A stretch of DNA of 64,000 nt from Bombus terrestris (GCF_910591885.1 NC_063276.1:7316001-7380000); one strand, 5' to 3'. Counted from the stretch's first letter, positions 1-13,342 are shown. Translations and numbers: made by a program. The notes: generated by a model not told the origin, from the sequence alone.

Positions 1-12
1 TTTCTTCTGCAG

Positions 13-138
13 TTGTTTGAAAGATTGGAAACGAAGGGAGATCGATGCGAGGAACGGGATGATTTCGCGGGAGAAAGAAAGTTCCCGGGAAAACTGCGGG
101 AAAAAGAAGTTTTCATTGCATTATCTGGAAACGATTAA
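13..138 (+). other. Possible terminal coding exon at the window edge
   Basis: The window opens with TTTCTTCTGCAG, a good splice acceptor. The frame starting at base 13 is open for 41 codons to TAA at 136-138 and is rich in charged residues. A stop-free run of this length is not rare by chance, and no family was recognised. The upstream part of any gene would lie outside the window. Confidence 0.15.
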
Positions 139-896
139 CGTGAGCCGCGTGTATCTATTAGCATAATTATCGAGAGTGACTTTGTAAAATCGTGAAAGTC
201 GAATATCGACATTTAACTTTCATCGGCTTCGCCGGCCGCTCATGAAGTTCCATTAGAAACGAATCGGAAAGCTGATTTGGCGAATTTCTGATTAAAACTG
301 GCGACGTCCAGTCACATGTGGTTATAATCTAATGGAGAAGTGACACGCGATCAATTGTCCCGTGTAACGTTGTTTATTTCGTCAATTAAATCCAGATTAA
401 TCTGCAATCTACAATTGTCGTGAATTAGAAAAGACACGGATTCCGATGAAGATTCGTGTCCGCGCTAAAAATTCAACGCCAATTTTTGCCGAATCTTCCA
501 AGTTCGACCGAACTTCGTTTCGGGACTTCGTTTCGGAATTTGTGACTTTTTTAAAAAATAACATTCGTGTCATGAGGATATGACATACTTTCACGAGTTT
601 ATTGCATCGCAAGAGGCACCTTGAAATTTACCAACATTTAATAAAATTTCATTATTTACCAATAAATAATTGAATTTGTATTTGTAACGTCATCGCTGCT
701 CTGTAATTTTCAAGGCTGATCAAAGTGGCTTCCGTGCGGCTTAATCGTCAACCACGTTAAAGAAGAGAACTTAGATTTCTATAGAAACGTGACTTGCCGC
801 GTTCTTTATCTTATAGTCTTCACGCGTTATAAAACACATGTTACACGTTCCAAGCGTTTCAAAACGAAGTCCATCCTCTAATCTTTCTTTCTTTTC

Positions 897-921
897 TTTT
901 TTTTTTTTTTTTTTTTTTTTT
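897..921. repeat. Homopolymer T run (25 bases)
   Basis: An uninterrupted T25, preceded by an imperfect CTTT stretch. No target-site duplication or element body was seen next to it, so it is not called as a retroposon tail. Confidence 0.95.
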
Positions 922-1269
922 CGTTGGAGTAAACTCGAAGAAAAGTAGGGAATAATTTTGAATGGAACGCGCATCATCCTCCGGTTTCCAGTCAGTAAAC
1001 TAGTCAACGTATCTTATCGAGGACGGAGGGTAATATCTAAGGCAGAGAGTTTAGGCTGCACGCTCGACTGCGGTTTTAAAATTCCCCGCAGGCAAGCAAG
1101 CCACCATGGAACTCGTCTGTGGATCGTGGGAATCAATAAATTCCCCGTATCGGAAAACGCTGAGGGTACAATACGCGGAAAAATCGACAAGGCGCGAATT
1201 TGCACGAAATTACGACCCCTTCTCTCTTTCATCGTCTTCTCAATTTCGTACACCAACATATTTTTATCT

Positions 1270-1295
1270 CCCCCCCCTCTCTCTCTCTCTCTCTT
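1270..1295. repeat. C run followed by CT dinucleotide repeat
   Basis: A short run of C passes into about nine CT units. It lies in a pyrimidine-rich stretch (about 1.2-1.5 kb) that produces spurious open frames. Confidence 0.9.
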
Positions 1296-4060
1296 TCTTT
1301 CTACACCCCTTTTTTTCATCTCTCATCGTATTACCAGTCTCCCTGTTCCTCCTACTGGATTCTCCTATTGTCTTTTTATGTCCTCGATCTCTCCTTCACG
1401 ACCGGCCCCTCATTTTCTACACTTTTCTCTCCGTCCCCTTTCTAATTTTCATCTCTCGAATTCCTGCGTCACCACCGCGTCTTACCTTACATTCGCCTTT
1501 TTTTCCCTCTTGGCCGAAAAAATGCCGATGGCGCGTCAAAAGACCGTTCTCCACGAGGTAACCGGATGTCAAACATTTTTGTCGGGGCTGGAGGGCAGCC
1601 CGGTATTCAGGTCTCGTTACGTACACGGGGATAGCACACACGGACGAGGAGCGTAGGAAGCACGGGCGCGCGAAAACGATGCTCGCTCGGTAGCCTAGAT
1701 TCCCTGAGATACTTTCTATTGTGTTTACGGTTCGGATTAGAGTACCTTTCGCCGTTGAGAAAATGCCCGACTCAACGGGACGCGGAAGAGCGCTGGCAAG
1801 CGGTGACCTTTTCGAAATCCGGATCAAATTGGGAAATCGGGTTAACCCCTCGCCGCCGGGACAACCGTCGCTCCTACGATCCGAGATAACAGCGACGAGC
1901 ACGACGATCGTGACTGTCGTTTGCTAATTAACTTCCACGTGGATAGCGTTCGAACCAATTCGAACGTCGACAAGCGTCGAAACGTTGATCCGTATTCTTA
2001 GCATCGACGAGAATTCTCTATGGGTGCGAATCGAGTTTTAAAATTCGCCCGTCTCTTCCCTTTCCGTGTTCCGCCGCTAAAACTGCTAACATCTTTCGTC
2101 AAATTTTACGCGTCACACGAGTTACGAATTGTCGACGCTAACAAATTTTCTAGCGTTATGCGAGAAAGTTTGTTAATTAAAACGAACGAAACTGTTGCCT
2201 ATGGTCGAATGGATCCGCGAATCGGCCGGTCATCGTATTTAGTGTAAAACCGTCGAATTATAGGAAACGAGAATTTGCGATCTATATGTATATATATATA
2301 TGCGGTAACTGGTAGATTTACCGGTATTATTAGTTGTTTAATCGTGGTATTCGAGGGAACATTGGTAACCGATGATCCGACTAGAGCAAAGTGGAAAATC
2401 GTAACGTTTCTCGAACGAACCGAACGTTCGGAATTTAGAACAGTACGGTACATTCGATATGTTTGAAACACGCTCGTACCAACACGAGGCTCGGGTCTAC
2501 TACGGTTCAACGAATAATTGTAGGAAATTTTTATTCGCGAAATACTGGGAATACTGAATTTTGATATTACTACGTATTTTCAAGAAAGTAATTAAAACCG
2601 GAAAGCCGAAATTAAAAGAAGAGCGTGGTACGCAGCTTAATGGCAGGGATGAGAAGCCCGATCTTAATTATAGTTCCTCTAAAACCACTCGGTTTCTGAA
2701 TTAATAAAGGAAGGATTGGAACCAAAGAGAGTAGCCGAGCCTCTTCTCTTTTCAATTCCTTCCTAGAACGCGTTAAAATCAACGGCGCATTAATTCCGAG
2801 GTTCTCGTTAAGCCGATACCGATACTAATACACGGAAGAATCGTGGTGGAATTTTTCCGAGCATCGAGCCGGTCATCTTTTATTTTCTTTTTCGCTGGAG
2901 AAATCCGCGTGGTCACGACGACGACGATGACGACGCGGTGTTCTTTCGTTCGCAGGTTGCGAGCTCTACAAATTAATCGGAAGATTAATTCGCGAACGTT
3001 TCTCCAACTTTTGAAACGGTCGATGAGCCACTCGTGAATTCACCGAGCTTCTTCCGCCCCTTTTTTCCTTCGATTATTCCGCCGACCGAAGCGTTTATTG
3101 CTGCGTGGCGAACGAGCCGCGCCGAGTGGCCTCGTCGAGAGGCCAGAATACTGTTATAATTCACGTAATCGAACCGTTTACGCCACCGGCCACTGGAAAA
3201 TCGTAAAAACAGTTGAACCGTACGCGCACTTGGTTATTCACCTGCCATGCGTTTCCCAAATCTCTCGATGCACCTCACTAAACCAGACTCGAATCCACGC
3301 GCGATCGTTTTAGCGTACACTGCGTCTCGTGGCGCGACTGTTTTTATACAGTTTCGTTATCGATCGACAGAAGATTAGAAGATTTATAATCCTAACGGTA
3401 GAAGTACTTGAAAAATATTGAAAGAATATGACAGCGTGAAAATTACATAATGAAGCAATAACATGGTTAAATCAACGCGAGACCGGCAGCGATAGCAAGA
3501 TTTCTGCGTTCTATTCGAAGCTTCAGGGTTCGATTCTCGATATCCTTAGAATGTTATCGCGAGTCATTTTTCGCCTGAATTATTTAATATAACGTTTTAA
3601 CTTGCCAATGTATTTACACGGTTTCAAGCGAATTCTTTCGAATATTAGGAGATGATTCTCTGTAACTTCAAAATTTCCCGAATTCAACGCGTATTTATCT
3701 TAACTACTGAAATAGCATTTTGGAGATACGCTCTCGGCTCCCAAAACACAGAGTACATTATTACATATAGCGGAGACGGATAACTACAATGGCGTCATTC
3801 ATGGACAAAAACAAGAAATTTATGGAATATAAATATTATATTACATGTATAAAATATGCCAAGACCGGTTAGATAACACGGAGAGATATATAAGTATTTC
3901 ACGTCTTTCGATATTTCACTCGATCCAAAAAATAAGAAGTGAGAAAAAACGCGTTAAAAAATTGAAGAGACGAATGTGTTTTTACGTACGTCAAAGTGAA
4001 AAAAAGAATTCCACGTGACGCGAATGATAAATACGAAAGTTTCTGGAACGAAGTAGCCCC

Positions 4061-4070
<10 letters not shown>

Positions 4071-4091
<21 letters not shown>

Positions 4092-4093
4092 GA
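4071..4093. repeat. GA dinucleotide microsatellite
   Basis: About eleven GA units in otherwise unremarkable non-coding DNA. Confidence 0.9.
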
Positions 4094-5675
4094 GACTCTT
4101 TGAAAGGCGGGAAAATTTTTCGATTCGTCTCGAAAGGCAGCGCAGGGAACCTCCGAGAAGTTTGAAAACAATAAATCAACGCGGAGGAAGCAGGTTTAAT
4201 TAACCTTAAACGTCAGACAAAGGTATGGCGGATCTGAATTTGGAGCGAAAAAAAAGAAAATAGAAGAAGTTTTCTGGAAACTTTGCGGGCAACGATTGAA
4301 AGTAACTCTCAGGGATACTTTTGAATAGCTCCGGGCCAACGACAATCGGCGAAAGTTGAAACTTTGGCAGGCGGGAAGCCATGAAACTTCCAAGACTGCA
4401 ATTAACCGTGGAACAACTAAAAGATAATTCGTAGGGCAAGTTAGCGAAGGAATTATTTTCTTTCGATAAAAAAAAAAAAGAAAAGAAGAAGAAGAAGAAG
4501 GTAAAGAAGGAAAGACACAAAGAAGAAAAAGTAGAGACCATCTAAAAGCGAAACTGTCGAAGTATGCGCAGCAGCGAGAGACGTCGTCGCGTCGCAGGGA
4601 TTTCCGATAAAAATCTGTTCTTTCGAAAGGTCAAAGAGGATCTCGAGGAATTCTATGCTGACGTAACTGGTTATTATCGTTACAGAGGGCGTTTTATCAG
4701 CTGTTCGTATCACATTCGCGAGGAAAAGCGAGACGATGAAAACCGTTGGAACGTAGAGAAAATTTGCGAATGGTCTTATTGAAAATGCTTCGTTCCTTGA
4801 GCGTGACAGGTTCGACGCCCTTTTTATCGACTTCTCGCGTACCATCTTTCGCTTCCACGTTGCTTTTTCTATCGCGATACCGTCCCTCCCTCTTCCTTGT
4901 CCCTCCATCTCACTACGCTGCAAAGATCTTGCATATACGCGCAACGATAGTTGGGCATAACGGTTCCGCGGTCGCGAGTTACTGCACGAGAAGACAAGAC
5001 GAGCGAAACAAGAACATTCCCCTCCCTCCAAGTACGTTCCGCCGACTCCATTTATTTTCTCGAAAACGGGTTACTCAGCTTTTCGTTATCACCGGCATGT
5101 ACCATAAATTGATTCCACTTATCTTCCATTCACCGTGAGCTATTTCGAAACACGATTCTCCGAGAATTAGAGAATCTCCGAGAAAACAAAGCGAAGTAGA
5201 TTGCAGCAGAACGAACTAGAGTGAATCAAAGCGAACCTAACGAAACCGAAATCAACTGGAACGAACCCGATCGTACAATTATTCTTTCGTTCCGGCGACG
5301 AAATTTCCATAGACCAGACACGACAGAAACGTTCCTTCCTCGTCGCTGGACGAATTTTCAGATTCGTAAATACGCTTTGCTCTGACCGACTTTCCTGGCG
5401 ATTTCTTTTCTTTTTTTTCTCTCTCTCTCTTTTTTTTTTTGTTTTATGGGAAGCGACAAAGAGCCGCGCAACGAGACCCACGATAGTGGGTAGCTTTATC
5501 GCGCACTTCGAGATAAACCTCGCCGCACGCTGCGTCCAGATCATTTTCTCTCGTTCTCTTTCGTCGATTCTCTCTCGTGCACACGAGGGGGGCGTATTAC
5601 ACACTGCTTGCTTTTCCTCGTGCACGCACGTGCCACGTTACATACAACCTTCTGCCGTTTCGTGGAAAAGAGAAC

Positions 5676-5676
<1 letters not shown>

Positions 5677-5709
<33 letters not shown>
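5677..5709. repeat. TA dinucleotide microsatellite
   Basis: About sixteen TA units, followed directly by a GA-rich stretch to about 5760. The overlapping reading frames in all phases are low-complexity artefacts. Confidence 0.95.
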
Positions 5710-5712
<3 letters not shown>

Positions 5713-8640
5713 GAAAGAGAAAGAGAGAGGGAGGTAGAGAAAGCGAAAAAGAGAGAGATAATTGAACGAATGCAGAGTCACTGGTCGTAGCAAGGAGATC
5801 GCCTCGTTTCATGGATTCTATTGATTTCCACCGGAAACATCAACGTGCCGACACAACAAGTGGTGACGAAACGTCGAACCCGTGACGAAAACAAACGCGC
5901 GAACGCGTGGAAATTGAAAATCACCGTTCCCAGGCGCGTTTTCCACGGTACCGGGCTAGTCGAGGTGTCGACAATATTTGCAGCTAGATCTACGTGTATG
6001 GAATTTTTTTTCCCCCGTATGTTTGGAAACGAGCATTTCCATCGGCCATTTCAATCGCCAAGTCGATTCGAGAAGCGTCACGCTAAAAAATATTTGCCCC
6101 GCGCGAATGGTTTGTCGTTTGGCAAACATTCGAAAATCATGGAGACCACGGCACAGTAGGAAGGTGGGAGGTGTGAAAAGTCAAGGAAAGTAAAAGTTAC
6201 TCGGTACCATCCCCGGCTCGAGATCCTACGCGTCCCCCTTTGAAAAGTTTCACCGAAGCGTCGTGGTTTTAAAATTCCAGCTTGGGAAAAAAAGAGAAAG
6301 AAAAAAAAGAGAGAGAGAAGGCAAGAGCACACGAGGGCGCAAAGCGGCATGGTCCATCGGGAAAAGTAAATTCTCGAAATTACCTGTTACATAAAAACGA
6401 AATTTCCACGGGATGGTCGTAAACTTTCGAGAAGAGGAAAAAAACAGGGCGAGATAAATTCGTAAAAAAGGCGAGCTTTTTGGTTTATTACGCGATATTT
6501 CCGCGTAGCTGGAAAGCCGGCGAGGAGAGAGAGGGAACGGGCAAAGTCGACTTAAAAGCGTAAGCTCCGCGAGTTTTACTACGCATGCTGCGGGGAAAAA
6601 AACGTGACTTGGTCTTTTCGAAAAACGGGCGTAAACTCAAACGCATCTCCCTTTTGGCCCGTCCCCTTTTTCTCTCTATTTTTCCGCCCTCTTTTTTCCA
6701 TTCTTCTTTTTATTTTTCTTTTTTTTTTGTTTTGTTTTATCTACATCGTGCTGCCGGCTGGCGTGCACCGAATGCGAACATCAAAGAGGAGTATAATTAC
6801 GCGCGTAGCGTCGTTTCCGCGCTCGCCAATTGCGTGCCATAACGCGGCGAGATCGTTTGGGTTTGTGATCGCGTTAGTGCGACCAAAACAGATTCGGAAT
6901 AGATAAGGGAAACTTGCCGAAACGACGGAAAACCGCGCGATACGGTCATCTTATCGATGAAAAGGATTTTCTTTCGCATAGGAAAATTTGGTTCGCCGAA
7001 ATATGAGAAACGGATCGATGGAACAGTCATTGGTCGGACTACCGGTGCAACGAACGTCTGACGTATGGCGCGATTAGCGCAATTAGACGCCACTCGGCGA
7101 CACGCAGGTGAAAGGAGCGACGCATTAATCATGCGAGTCACAACATCGGACCGACACGCTCGAACAACTGTAACTGAGAATAAACTTCGCGTTACGCCGA
7201 CTCGAAAAGTGTGAAAAACATGGAATATTTTTCACGGTGTAAAGTAAAGTTGTATCTCGGGACGAGAATTTTGACAAAGCGCTGCGAAGTCGAAAATAAA
7301 GAGGACTTGCTAGTCACGTAGTAGAACAGGTCGAGTTACCTGCGAGCCACGATTTCCTCTGTGCTTTCATCTTCGAAAACAACGATGACGAGTAAACGAC
7401 ACCGAAGTAAAAGCGAAAGGGAACGAGCAGAGCATTTTGGTCACGTTCGGGATGCGCCGTGCAATCGGAAGAACTGCGAACTCGTGTAAACTACTTGGCG
7501 ATTTATATGTGCGCGACGAAACAGATTTACGAAGATCGTGGCAAGGAAAATCGTGCTCGTTTTAATGAAAACCAACGAATCATTTATAATTTACTCGTTT
7601 ACTGGTCTATAATTGTTTTCGAATATCGTTGCAATGTAACGACACAGATTGTCCGTGTCCAATTAAACGTACTGACAGCCAAACGTACACCCAGAGAACG
7701 GATAATTGCCACCTGTTTGCAAGACACGAAGCGAAAACGCGGCATTTTGTTTGGAAAAATGACGTTTCTTTCCCTCGGTGCGTCGTTTCGCGAGGTACGT
7801 TCGCGACGCTTGGAGTGGGCATCGTGACACGACCGAAGCGTGGCATGGAACACGTTCAAGGAAACGAGAGTCGAGTTCAACGAGGATCGCAACACACGCA
7901 CACGCACGTATACAAGTGGGAAAACGACAGGTACGCACAAAGACACGGACACGTAACCGCAGAAAAAGGTATGGTGCAACAACAACAGCAGCAACAGACG
8001 CACAGACACACTGTATGCAATTACCGCGTACCGAGTCTCGTTTCCACGCGTCGACCACGCGCGCTGCTCTTTGTCCCGTCCCGTCCGCGATCGAGTCAGA
8101 AACCGTGGAAAACGAAGGAGGCTCGAGCAAAAAAGCCTTGTGGATCCATTAAGGGTACCAGCCGCGTTCTCGTAAACGCTTCATCGCCGCTTAAGGAGGT
8201 TCGCATTCGTAACAACGAGTCACACAAGCACGACAACGTGCAACACCACGACGAATACCACACGACGACGACACCACGACGAACGCTACCACGAAGACGA
8301 CAATAGAACGACGACGACGAGAAACGAGATGATTGCAAAAACGATTTTCGCGGACACGGGCGCCAGTCGCGGAAATTAAGGAGTCACGTTATAAAACGCA
8401 ACGACCTACAATGCTACAAATGCCACGGAACCGTCCTGTGTCTCTTCTGGCCTCCCCCGTCTCGCCTACCCCCTGCTCGACCAGCCGCCATCGCCGCCGC
8501 CACTGCCTCCTTTTCTCCGTTCGTTCGATGTGTATCCCTCCTCCTTTTAGCTTTTTCCTCCCCTTGGCAGCCCCTTCTTAGGCCGACACAGTCCCCTCCC
8601 GGCCTAGCCATCGCCAACCACCACCTCCCACTACCTTTCT

Positions 8641-8754
8641 ACGATACGATGCGATACGATACGATACGATACGAAACCAGACGATATGATACGATATGAT
8701 GTGCGATGCGATGCGATGCGATGCGATGCGATGCGATGCGATGCGATGCGATGC
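8641..8754. repeat. Pentanucleotide microsatellite (GATAC then GATGC)
   Basis: The first half is imperfect GATAC/GATAT units. The second half, from about 8705, is an uninterrupted run of ten or so GATGC units. The two unit types differ by one A/G transition, which suggests one variant was expanded separately. Stop-free frames on both strands across it are repeat artefacts. Confidence 0.95.
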
Positions 8755-9122
8755 CGCTCCCCTTTGCCCCGCGAAACGATACGCCACTGTGCCTATGCAC
8801 CATCAGTCGAAAACATACGCCAACTTCCCCTTGTTTCCCTTTATTATTTTTCGATATTACGCTAGAACTCTGCTTGTCTGGATTCGCTGAATTATCGGCG
8901 GATAATCAGTCCGTATATAATCAAGCTTTATTCATTTACCTCGCTACCGTTTGTTTTTCGTTCGCATAATCGATGCTCGCCTTCGAACAGATGCACTCGA
9001 TCGACGAAAGTTCCATTAATCTGACTAAACTTTCGTTTAGATAACGAAGACTATTTCTTCCATTGGCTTCTCTGTTACCACCCACAAACGTATTCGCTGA
9101 CTTTCTGTCCTTCTTTCCACAG

Positions 9123-9186
9123 TGGCCGGTTGTGATTTCATGGAATTTGGGTGGGGGTTGTTTTGCGGGCGCGTCGTTGATGCAGT
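9123..9186 (+). other. Exon-like interval with strong splice sites
   Basis: A pyrimidine-rich acceptor (CTTTCTGTCCTTCTTTCCACAG) ends at 9122 and an ideal donor (GTAAGT) starts at 9187. The 64-nt interval is stop-free in two of three frames. One reads AGCDFMEFGWGLFCGRVVDA; neither frame was recognised. It could be an internal coding exon or an untranslated leader exon of a gene with long introns. Confidence 0.2.
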
Positions 9187-11328
9187 GTAAGTGCGTCACA
9201 GGGCGATGATAAGACACCCGAAGAAAACGGAGGCTCGTACGAGCCATTGGCTGATAAGAGCACGGACAGTGCGCAGGAATGTTTTCTGACTGCGTGCGAT
9301 TACCTGTTTCGTACGGAGGAAAACGGCGATTTTTAAGACTACGACCACGTTCTGACGATACATTGGCATCGTATGAGCGTCAACTATCCGATATATCCGC
9401 TTGCTCGCTTATTTATCTATTTCTCGATTCTTAATTCTTCTAAGAAACGTTTGAATCACGCTCTTGTCTCGACGAACAGAAAGCTACTCTCAGCTAGTCT
9501 GATAAATGTTTCAACGAAATCTGCGGCAAGATATTGGAAGGAAAAATCGTGCGTATCGATCACGATTATCTCGTTTTTTGTCAGCGATAGGCAAGTACGA
9601 CTGTAGCGAAAATGTCTGAAAGTACGTGGCAGGGTTTAATAACGACCTGTTTGTGTATTTTCGAAAGAATTGGAATTTTACAAGTAGGCCTTATCGTGCG
9701 GCTCTCCGCCGCTCCGAAGAAATACGTAACCGCATCGATAACCTTTCGCGTAGAACTTCGGCCGGCCGTTCCGAGACGACACGATTTTTCAGAAAATCTT
9801 ACGCGTGCCCTTGGAAATTTCTCGACCACGGAAGTAGCGAAAAGGAAAAAGGAAAGAGATTCGTCTTCTGATTCGTAGCGGAGAGGGGAAAAAAATGCGA
9901 AGATAAGAGCGAGAGCAATTTGTCAGCAGATAAGAGAAAGACGCGTTTACTGGAAGGAACGAAGGCGAAGCCGAAGAGAAAATAGAAAGACGGCGAGACG
10001 CTGGCGTGTGAAACGAACGAAAAGAACAATCCAGAAGCTCGTGGAACGGCTCTCGGTCGGATTTCTTCCGTTCTAGGCCAGCCTCGATTCTCTTTGCTGA
10101 TCGCACAATGCGCTTCACGATGCGCTAAACCATTGCGAATATCAATATTTCCCTTACCAACGATACGCTTGCTTATCGTACGTGTGGTTTTTAAACGTTA
10201 CATCTTCGTTGGAAGATCCGAGTTGCAAGTAGACACGAAGTAACACGCGTTGAAGCTACAAGTGGTTCTTCCCTGGTATTATGGGATCCGTAGAGGGGAT
10301 GATTTTTGCAGCAAACTTTTCCATTTTACGTTAGACGACGAGCAAAATATCATGTTCGATAAATATATCACGACGCGAATATGTTTGTCGTTGATTGAAT
10401 TGATCGAAGCTCGCTGCAAGTTAACTAGGGCACCGTCTATCTGTACAGGAATTTCATAAACCGGAACCGCGTATACTTCAAATTCCGAAGAAACGGAGAA
10501 ACTATCGAGTCGATTCGAAGACCATAGAAGAAAAACGTGCCAAAGGATAATGTTTCGATACGAAATACTTGAGAACGAAAAACACGGTACCGTTATGTAG
10601 AGAGATATAAATCTCTTAAAAATATTAAGACAAGCGACGGTTTAACCATATCTTCGATATTTTGATATTATAGCGAGCAATATTTTTCAACGTACGGAAC
10701 AATTTTGTGAAAGATACAGCGTATCTGTTGTTTGTTTGTTTTTGACTTTGGTCCGGCTGAAAAATCAATATCTCGACGAAAACACGTTTTTAATTTGTTC
10801 GTTCCCCGTGGTAAGTATCGCTGCGAGTTCCCATGAGAACGAGATCATTTCCGCTTATTTCTCAACGTATCCGGGCTCCCAGTTACATCACACGTCGTTA
10901 TCGCTTTACCCAATGCGAAGACAAAATATTGCTGGGATAAGTTGCACGCTATCCAACGTATGAGCGAGGAGGGGGCAGGGGGCGATAATCGATGAGATAC
11001 GACGACGCTAATCGCGTACGCAGAAAGACGAGGTACTTCTTTGCTCTCTTTCTCTCGGCGATAAGCGCCACGTTCTTTTACCTTCGAGCGTTGCCACCGC
11101 TTCCGGTTATTGGACGGTGACCAACTGTTCTCCTCGAGTACCACGAAGTCACTGCCAAATTGATTTTTTCCCGAACCATGGCAATTTTCAGCATGGGCCA
11201 CGAACACACGCGATCGTTTTGTTTAACCACGCTGCTCTCTTCTCCTCGCTTCTTCTTCGCATTTCCGCTTTAAACATTTGCCACCCCCTTCCCCGTTGCT
11301 TTTTGAACGCTCGATTCGTAAGAAGATA

Positions 11329-11409
11329 TTCGGTTGGCAACTAAGTGATCGCGGATTTTGTCATTAGATGGTATTGACAAAATCCGCGATCACTTGGTTG
11401 CCAAGCCAA
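11329..11409. mobile_element. 81-bp mariner-type palindromic element (paired terminal repeats only)
   Basis: Two inverted arms, 11334-11363 and 11375-11404, match at 29 of 30 positions around an 11-nt loop. The outer ends, TTCGGTTGGCAAC and GTTGCCAAGCCAA, resemble the mariner terminal repeat beginning TTGGGTTGGCAACTAAGT that I recall from bee and ant elements. The element is flanked by TA at 11327-11328 and 11410-11411, the expected target-site duplication of a Tc1/mariner insertion. It has no transposase and is shorter than usual MITEs, so it is a collapsed or internally deleted copy. The exact subfamily cannot be named from the ends alone. Confidence 0.8.
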
Positions 11410-11465
11410 TAGCAAAGTCACGTGGAACACTAAAATCAATTTAAAAAGCCATCCGTGTTTCAATA

Positions 11466-11509
11466 ATGTCTATCGAAATAGAAGATCCAACTGCAGAAGA
11501 AGAGGCGAG
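11466..11509 (+). other. Possible short first coding exon next to the mariner remnant
   Basis: An ATG at 11466 opens 14 codons (MSIEIEDPTAEEEA) that run into an ideal donor, GAG|GTAAGT, at 11510. Reading past the donor meets TAA at once. The acidic composition is protein-like, but no downstream exon was found. It lies 57 bp from the mariner-type element. Confidence 0.15.
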
Positions 11510-13342
11510 GTAAGTTCGATGCGGTTTTCGACTTGCTAAAAAGTCGACAGAGCCAAGCAAGAACTCGTCGTCGTGTCCAGCAACACCGCATGGATACACA
11601 GAATTTTCAACGAGTTACGTGGTGTATGCAAAGCGAGAAAAAATATTGTATTAAGTTACGCTTCATCGAGTCACACGGACTTGGAATCGCGCGTGTGTAC
11701 ACGCTCGCACACGAACGCGTGCCTTCAGCGAGATCCACTAAAGCGAGCGTTAGTCAAGTGCACTCGACGATTACTAGGCGACATACTCCACTGATCTTCA
11801 TAGCCGTCTTTCCCTCGAGTCAAAGACTGCCGCTGAACGATACCGAAAAACCTTCCTATATATTTACCTTTTCTTTGTGTATCGTGGAAATCGGTCCGAT
11901 TCGTCCTGGATTTCAAGAAAGAACGACGATTATTTTTGGCCGGTTCGATCGTCTTGCCATGCGATTTCGCGACGACAGTCGACGGTGTCACGGTTAAAAT
12001 AACGAGCAACGCTAAAAATTGAACGATTCCATGTCGATCGATTAAAGAGGATAAATTCGAAAGGGTACGAAGGTCGAGACCAATATCGTTCATCCGGAGC
12101 AACGTTGTTGGCCTGACCATTCGTCTGTTCGTCGGATTCTCGCCTTTTTCTCTCTCTCTATCTCTCTCTCTGCCTTTGGTACGCGTAGAGAGTGGACGCA
12201 GCAGCAACCTTTTAAAAAGCGAAACACCGCTACCTTCGAAATGGGCAATTTTAGCCGGGAAAAGGTTTTTTTGACCCGACTGCTTTCGGACCCTGTTTTT
12301 TACTCGAAATACGAGTTCGAGGACCTTGTCGAAACTGAAAAGGACGGCAAGGTAGAGAAAATGAAAAAATACAAACGCAGAAACTTTTTTAATCCTTACT
12401 TGGCCAACTGAAACGCTTACCGAAGTTCGACGTTTTAATATTCAAAAAGCTTTTGCATAAATTTTGTAAAGATATCCGTGCAGTGAGGTAACGTCGCGAA
12501 GGTAACCTATAATATCCAACATTATCGCGATACTTCGCTAAAAAAGAAAACGTCGGTGCACATTAGGGTTAAGAGGACTTTAGAACATATTTTTCGTGAA
12601 AGACGGCTCCGAATGGAGCGTAAGTAACAATAACGCCGAGAGGCAATTGGAATCGATCGGCCAAGGGACAATTACGAAAATAAAGCGTCGAACACAACGG
12701 CATCGGCTGTAAACTGGGGCTCGCGTCGGTGAAATCTTGGTAGAGTTGGTCGGAGGCATCCGCAGGCCCGCGACGCGAGGCTTACGCTACTGAAAAGAGA
12801 CTTCTGGATTCTCAGAGCGTGCCTGGTAAATAATAATACGTCGTTGCTAATGGAAACCTACTTCGCGTTGGCTTCTCCAGAGTAGGTTTCGCGAAAGGAA
12901 GAAGTGTGTCATGCACAAAAGCCTTTTCCAAATCGTCTTAAAGCTTTGTCACTATTATCATAATGATGTCAGATGCTTCTTTTTCTTTCTTTTCTCTCCC
13001 TTTTTCTTTTTTATTACGAAGGAACAAAGAGAGTTCTATTTTAGAGGCATCGTAATTGCGTTTCCACCGTGAGAAGAAGGATGCGGCATAAGCAAAGCGT
13101 AAGTTCAACCCTTGCTGCGTTCCTTGGGTCGTTCTCGACCAAATCACTTTTATTCGATATCGTTGGAAAATTTCTCGAGTTTCGGGAAAATATGAAAATA
13201 TTTCGCTTTCGCGCCGTAGACTTTCTTAATCCCGTTGTTCTCGTTTCCTCTGTGACTGTCTCTTTTAATCGCGTTGTCCATACGACGAAATTGCAAAAAA
13301 GCGAAGTTGACCACGAGAGGCACGTGTAACATCCATTTTCAG

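Larger units (their letters stand above)
139..8640. other. Gene-poor CpG-rich DNA
   Basis: No gene is supported here. The stretch holds scattered microsatellites (T25 near 0.9 kb, CT near 1.28 kb, GA near 4.08 kb, AAG near 4.49 kb, TA near 5.69 kb), pyrimidine-rich blocks near 1.2-1.5 and 6.65-6.75 kb, and CA/CAG/ACG-rich DNA at 7.9-8.3 kb. Open frames here sit in low-complexity sequence or lack splice and family support. Confidence 0.6.

Noticed and set aside
3470..3545. tRNA-like B box (GGTTCGATTCT) with a weak upstream A box
   Set aside because: No cloverleaf can be drawn: acceptor and anticodon stems do not pair. At most a tRNA-derived relic.
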